Assembly: GCF_013401555.1 (NCBI RefSeq) | Contig: NZ_CP058552.1 | Location: 1,302,001 to 1,366,000 of the forward strand | Length of the DNA: 64,000 nt | Reading direction: 5' to 3' | Source of the DNA: Paenibacillus sp. E222 | GTDB lineage: Bacteria; Bacillota; Bacilli; Paenibacillales; Paenibacillaceae | Shown: piece after piece, positions 63,792-64,000 of the stretch | How the letters are laid out: every line of letters begins with the position of its first letter | Position numbering within the stretch: position 1 is the first letter of the stretch | Position numbers and translations under genes: made by a program | The notes under the pieces: generated by a model | Database searches by the model: none | What the model was told of the DNA's origin: nothing | What the model saw: the letters and a program-made list of their open reading frames with translations, nothing else

Positions 63792-64000
63792 ATGAATAAT
63801 CGAAAACTCGCATTGATGCGACTCATGGATTCGAGAAAGAAATTTACGGCTCGTGAATTGGCGGAGCGTTTTCAGGTGTCGATCCGTACGATCCAGCGAG
63901 ATCTGAATGATCTGCAGGAGCTGGGCTTTCCTTTGTATACGGAGGTTGGAGTGAACGGGGGTTACCGAGTACTTCCTAATCGAATTTTGCCACCTCTTCA
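63792..64000 (+). CDS. DeoR/YafY-type (WYL) transcriptional regulator, N-terminal part
   Basis: Truncated by the window end. Starts MNNRKLALMRLMDSRKKFTA, behind GGTGGGG; the HTH_11 motif reads ARELAERFQVSIRTIQRDLN, followed by LQELGFPLYTEVGVNGGYRV. This is the N-terminal HTH of WYL-domain regulators. It is divergent from the RibD-like gene by 74 bases and could control it. Confidence 0.88.
   Translation, partial: MNNRKLALMRLMDSRKKFTARELAERFQVSIRTIQRDLNDLQELGFPLYTEVGVNGGYRVLPNRILPPL

Noticed and set aside
1..64000. CRISPR arrays, tRNA or rRNA genes, insertion sequences
   Set aside because: I scanned for regular spaced repeats, cloverleaf-like segments and transposase motifs by eye and found none; short degenerate elements could still be missed.

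Overview
The window reads as a chromosomal segment of a Gram-positive, spore-forming, polysaccharide-degrading Bacillales bacterium, most likely Paenibacillus. The evidence is strong AGGAGG-type ribosome sites with frequent GTG and TTG starts, an AraR-type arabinose regulon, an S-layer-homology protein, a PL4 pectin lyase, sugar-type lipoproteins paired with membrane-bound AraC regulators, and many short-chain dehydrogenases. The genus is inferred; no rRNA or other marker gene is present.

Layout. 1-4.0 kb: the end of a sensor kinase, an unrecognised protein, a secreted PPC-like protein and a leucine-rich-repeat protein. 4.0-9.6 kb: L-arabinose catabolism (araR, an atypical AraB-type kinase, araD, araA) with AraR operators, one of them lying inside a near-perfect SigA promoter. 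9.8-14.1 kb: a broken SleB-like hydrolase, a lipoprotein, an AAC(3)-family acetyltransferase and a membrane diguanylate cyclase. 14.2-16.9 kb: an AT-rich module with a caspase-like protease converging on an operon of an XRE regulator, a DUF6338-like membrane protein and a 43-residue proline-rich protein. 17.1-23.8 kb: a WXG100 polymorphic toxin with its candidate immunity gene and a run of small immunity-like genes, including a 463-bp duplication that carries Imm7-type genes.

24.1-29.1 kb: a five-gene peptide/opine/nickel-type ABC transporter behind two Zur-like boxes, suggesting metal or metallophore uptake. 29.5-38.8 kb: malate:quinone oxidoreductase, a frameshifted gene, an MXAN_6230/SCO0854-family protein with a TerD-like region, and a coupled AraC-type regulator and solute-binding lipoprotein. 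39.0-41.6 kb: an exported PAP2 phosphatase with an autotransporter-type beta repeat and three SLH domains. 41.9-47.8 kb: dehydrogenases, including a GC-rich, probably acquired one divergent from a TetR regulator, then a Crp/Fnr regulator, a DUF4386 protein, a TPR-SUKH fusion and an HxlR remnant.

48.0-53.1 kb: a secreted rhamnogalacturonan lyase under a cre site, then an SDR-SDR-MarR-HxlR cluster behind tandem palindromes. 53.1-64 kb: a PRISE-like reductase, a DinB protein, a SARP-type response regulator with a very large hybrid kinase carrying two kinase modules, a GHKL kinase, a DUF4180 protein, an SRPBCC protein, an SGNH esterase, a RibD-type reductase and the start of a WYL/DeoR-type regulator.

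Themes. Pectin breakdown and arabinose catabolism are physiologically linked but far apart here. The accessory stretch from 14.2 to 23.3 kb, with the caspase module and the toxin/immunity array, is the most likely place for a poorly described system.
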